64,000 nt of DNA, taken from positions 104,403 to 168,402 of the forward strand of contig CANLXL010000010.1 of the NCBI GenBank assembly GCA_947495125.1, given 5' to 3'. The position numbers and the translations under genes are program-made. The DNA is from an uncultured Flaviramulus sp. (GTDB lineage: Bacteria > Bacteroidota > Bacteroidia > Flavobacteriales > Flavobacteriaceae). Numbering within the stretch: the stretch's first letter is position 1; every line of letters starts with the position of its first letter. The notes under the pieces are model-generated. The model saw only the letters and a list, made by a program, of their open reading frames with translations, searched no databases and was not told where the DNA came from. Below, one piece after another: positions 60,594-64,000 of this stretch.

Positions 60594-60962
60594 TTAAAAA
60601 ATTTTTGGAAGATATATGATTAAACCTATAATTACAGCAAAAACAGAGGCTATAAATACGGCTCCGGCTGCTATATCTTTTATGAACCCAATTTTTTCAT
60701 GATGTTCCGGATGAATAAAATCCGCAATTTTTTCAACAGCGGTATTAACCGCCTCAATACTCATTACCAACGCAATAGCTAAAAGTTGAATAATCCATTC
60801 TGTTAATGAGATATGCAATGCGAACCCCATAATAATCATTGCCACCGCGATGCCAAACTGAACTTTAATACTAGCTTCAGTCTTTAATAGTAGAACAGCT
60901 CCTTTAAATGCATAACCAATACTCTTTAAGCGATTAACAAAAAAAGATTCTTTTTCATTCAT
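60594..60962 (-). CDS. diacylglycerol kinase family protein
   Basis: SIGYAFKGAVLLLKTEASIKVQFGIA...SIEAVNTAVEKIADFIHPEHHEKIGFIKDIAAGAVF. Confidence 0.93.
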   Translation of the reverse strand: MNEKESFFVNRLKSIGYAFKGAVLLLKTEASIKVQFGIAVAMIIMGFALHISLTEWIIQLLAIALVMSIEAVNTAVEKIADFIHPEHHEKIGFIKDIAAGAVFIASVFAVIIGLIIYLPKIF

Positions 60963-60982
60963 TTAAATACATCCTTTTTGCA

Positions 60983-61483
60983 TTATTTAAGAGCACTTAA
61001 TGCGGCTTCATAATTTGGTTCTTGACCTATTTCCGGCACTTGCTCTGTATATAACACGATACCGTTTTTATCTGCAATGATAATACATCTTGAAAGCAGA
61101 GCATCAAAAATGCCATTGGTCATTATGAGTCCATAATCTCGTCCAAACGTTCCATTTTTAAAATCTGATAGCATGACCACATTTTCAAGACCTTCTGCAG
61201 CGCAAAATTGTTCTTGTGCAAATGGTAAATCTCTTGAAATGCATAGTACTTTTGTGTTTTCTAAAGATGCGACCGATGCATTAAAGGCTCTTACTGAAGC
61301 CGAACATACTCCGGTATTTACGCTGGGAAAAATATTTAGAATGAGATGATGTCCATTAAAGTCTTCCAGAGTTTTTGTAGATAAGTCTGTTGCGACGAGT
61401 TTAAAATCTTTGATTTTATCTCCAATTTCCGGTAATTTTCCAGATGTCGTTACCGGATTACCTCCTAAGGTTATGTTTGCCAT
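60983..61483 (-). CDS. tpx: thiol peroxidase
   Basis: ITLGGNPVTTSGKLPEIGDKIKDFKLVATDL; NIFPSVNTGVCSASVRAFNASVA; LCISRDLPFAQEQFCAAEGLENV. Confidence 0.95.
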   Translation of the reverse strand: MANITLGGNPVTTSGKLPEIGDKIKDFKLVATDLSTKTLEDFNGHHLILNIFPSVNTGVCSASVRAFNASVASLENTKVLCISRDLPFAQEQFCAAEGLENVVMLSDFKNGTFGRDYGLIMTNGIFDALLSRCIIIADKNGIVLYTEQVPEIGQEPNYEAALSALK

Positions 61484-61634
61484 ATTGTATATATATTATT
61501 AAAATTTAAAATTACTGTTTTTAAAGGGCTTTGGCAACATTGCCCGGAGGTTATTCGTATAAAATAAATTTATTTAAATATAAAAATTATCAATTTTGAT
61601 TATAGTTGATTTAGTGCTAATTTTAAAAAGTTAA

Positions 61635-63854
<2,220 letters not shown>

Positions 63855-63883
63855 GAGAATGATTTGGGATGAATTTAAAATGA

Positions 63884-63914
63884 AAAGCCTACTAAAAATT
63901 TAGTAGGCTTTTTC
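63884..63914 (+). terminator. rho-independent-like terminator after katG
   Basis: aaaagcctactaaa-aat-ttagtaggcttttt. Confidence 0.8.
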
Positions 63915-63925
63915 TATGCTCTAAT

Positions 63926-64000
63926 TGTCCCGTCCTGAAATAGCGATACACTAAAACCTTAGTGTAATGAAAACATCAACAAATTCAGGGTATGTAAAAC
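63926..64000 (+). mobile_element. probable left end of an insertion sequence (IS3-like), truncated by window edge
   Basis: tgtcccgtcctgaaatagcgatacact, terminal-repeat-like and directly after the katG terminator, then ATG at 63967 MKTSTNSGYVK..., resembling the N-terminus of OrfA proteins. Confidence 0.45.

Overview
AT-rich Bacteroidota (Flavobacteriaceae-like) chromosome segment. From left to right: (1) the 3' end of a GH89 alpha-N-acetylglucosaminidase gene, translationally coupled to two tandem paralogous lipoproteins of unknown function, then SGNH-hydrolase, NagX/HGSNAT-like acyltransferase, VIT/VWA and SUMF1-domain genes; (2) a TPR histidine kinase/NarL-type regulator pair followed by envelope/secreted proteins, two of which share a duplicated terminator-leader cassette; (3) a ~30 kb region (about 20849-50809) that I interpret as an integrative element in tRNA-Ser(UGA). 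It is bounded by a 14-bp copy of the tRNA 3' end, carries matching arm-site-like repeats at both ends and has a tyrosine integrase next to the tRNA. Its cargo is a SusC/SusD polysaccharide-utilisation-type locus (ECF sigma/FecR, GH89, endoglycoceramidase-like GH5, DUF6067/GH123-like, GH95-like, DUF5107-TPR, GH95, 5'-truncated sugar MFS). Its backbone has iteron-like repeats, a structured non-coding segment, ssb, a RadC-like gene and a BfmA-like gene; (4) housekeeping genes (nitroreductase, DegT aminotransferase, ribBA with a degenerate RibA half, LptF/G, LolA, FtsK, DgkA, Tpx, KatG) and the start of a probable insertion sequence at the right edge. All calls come from reading sequence and motifs; no database search was run.
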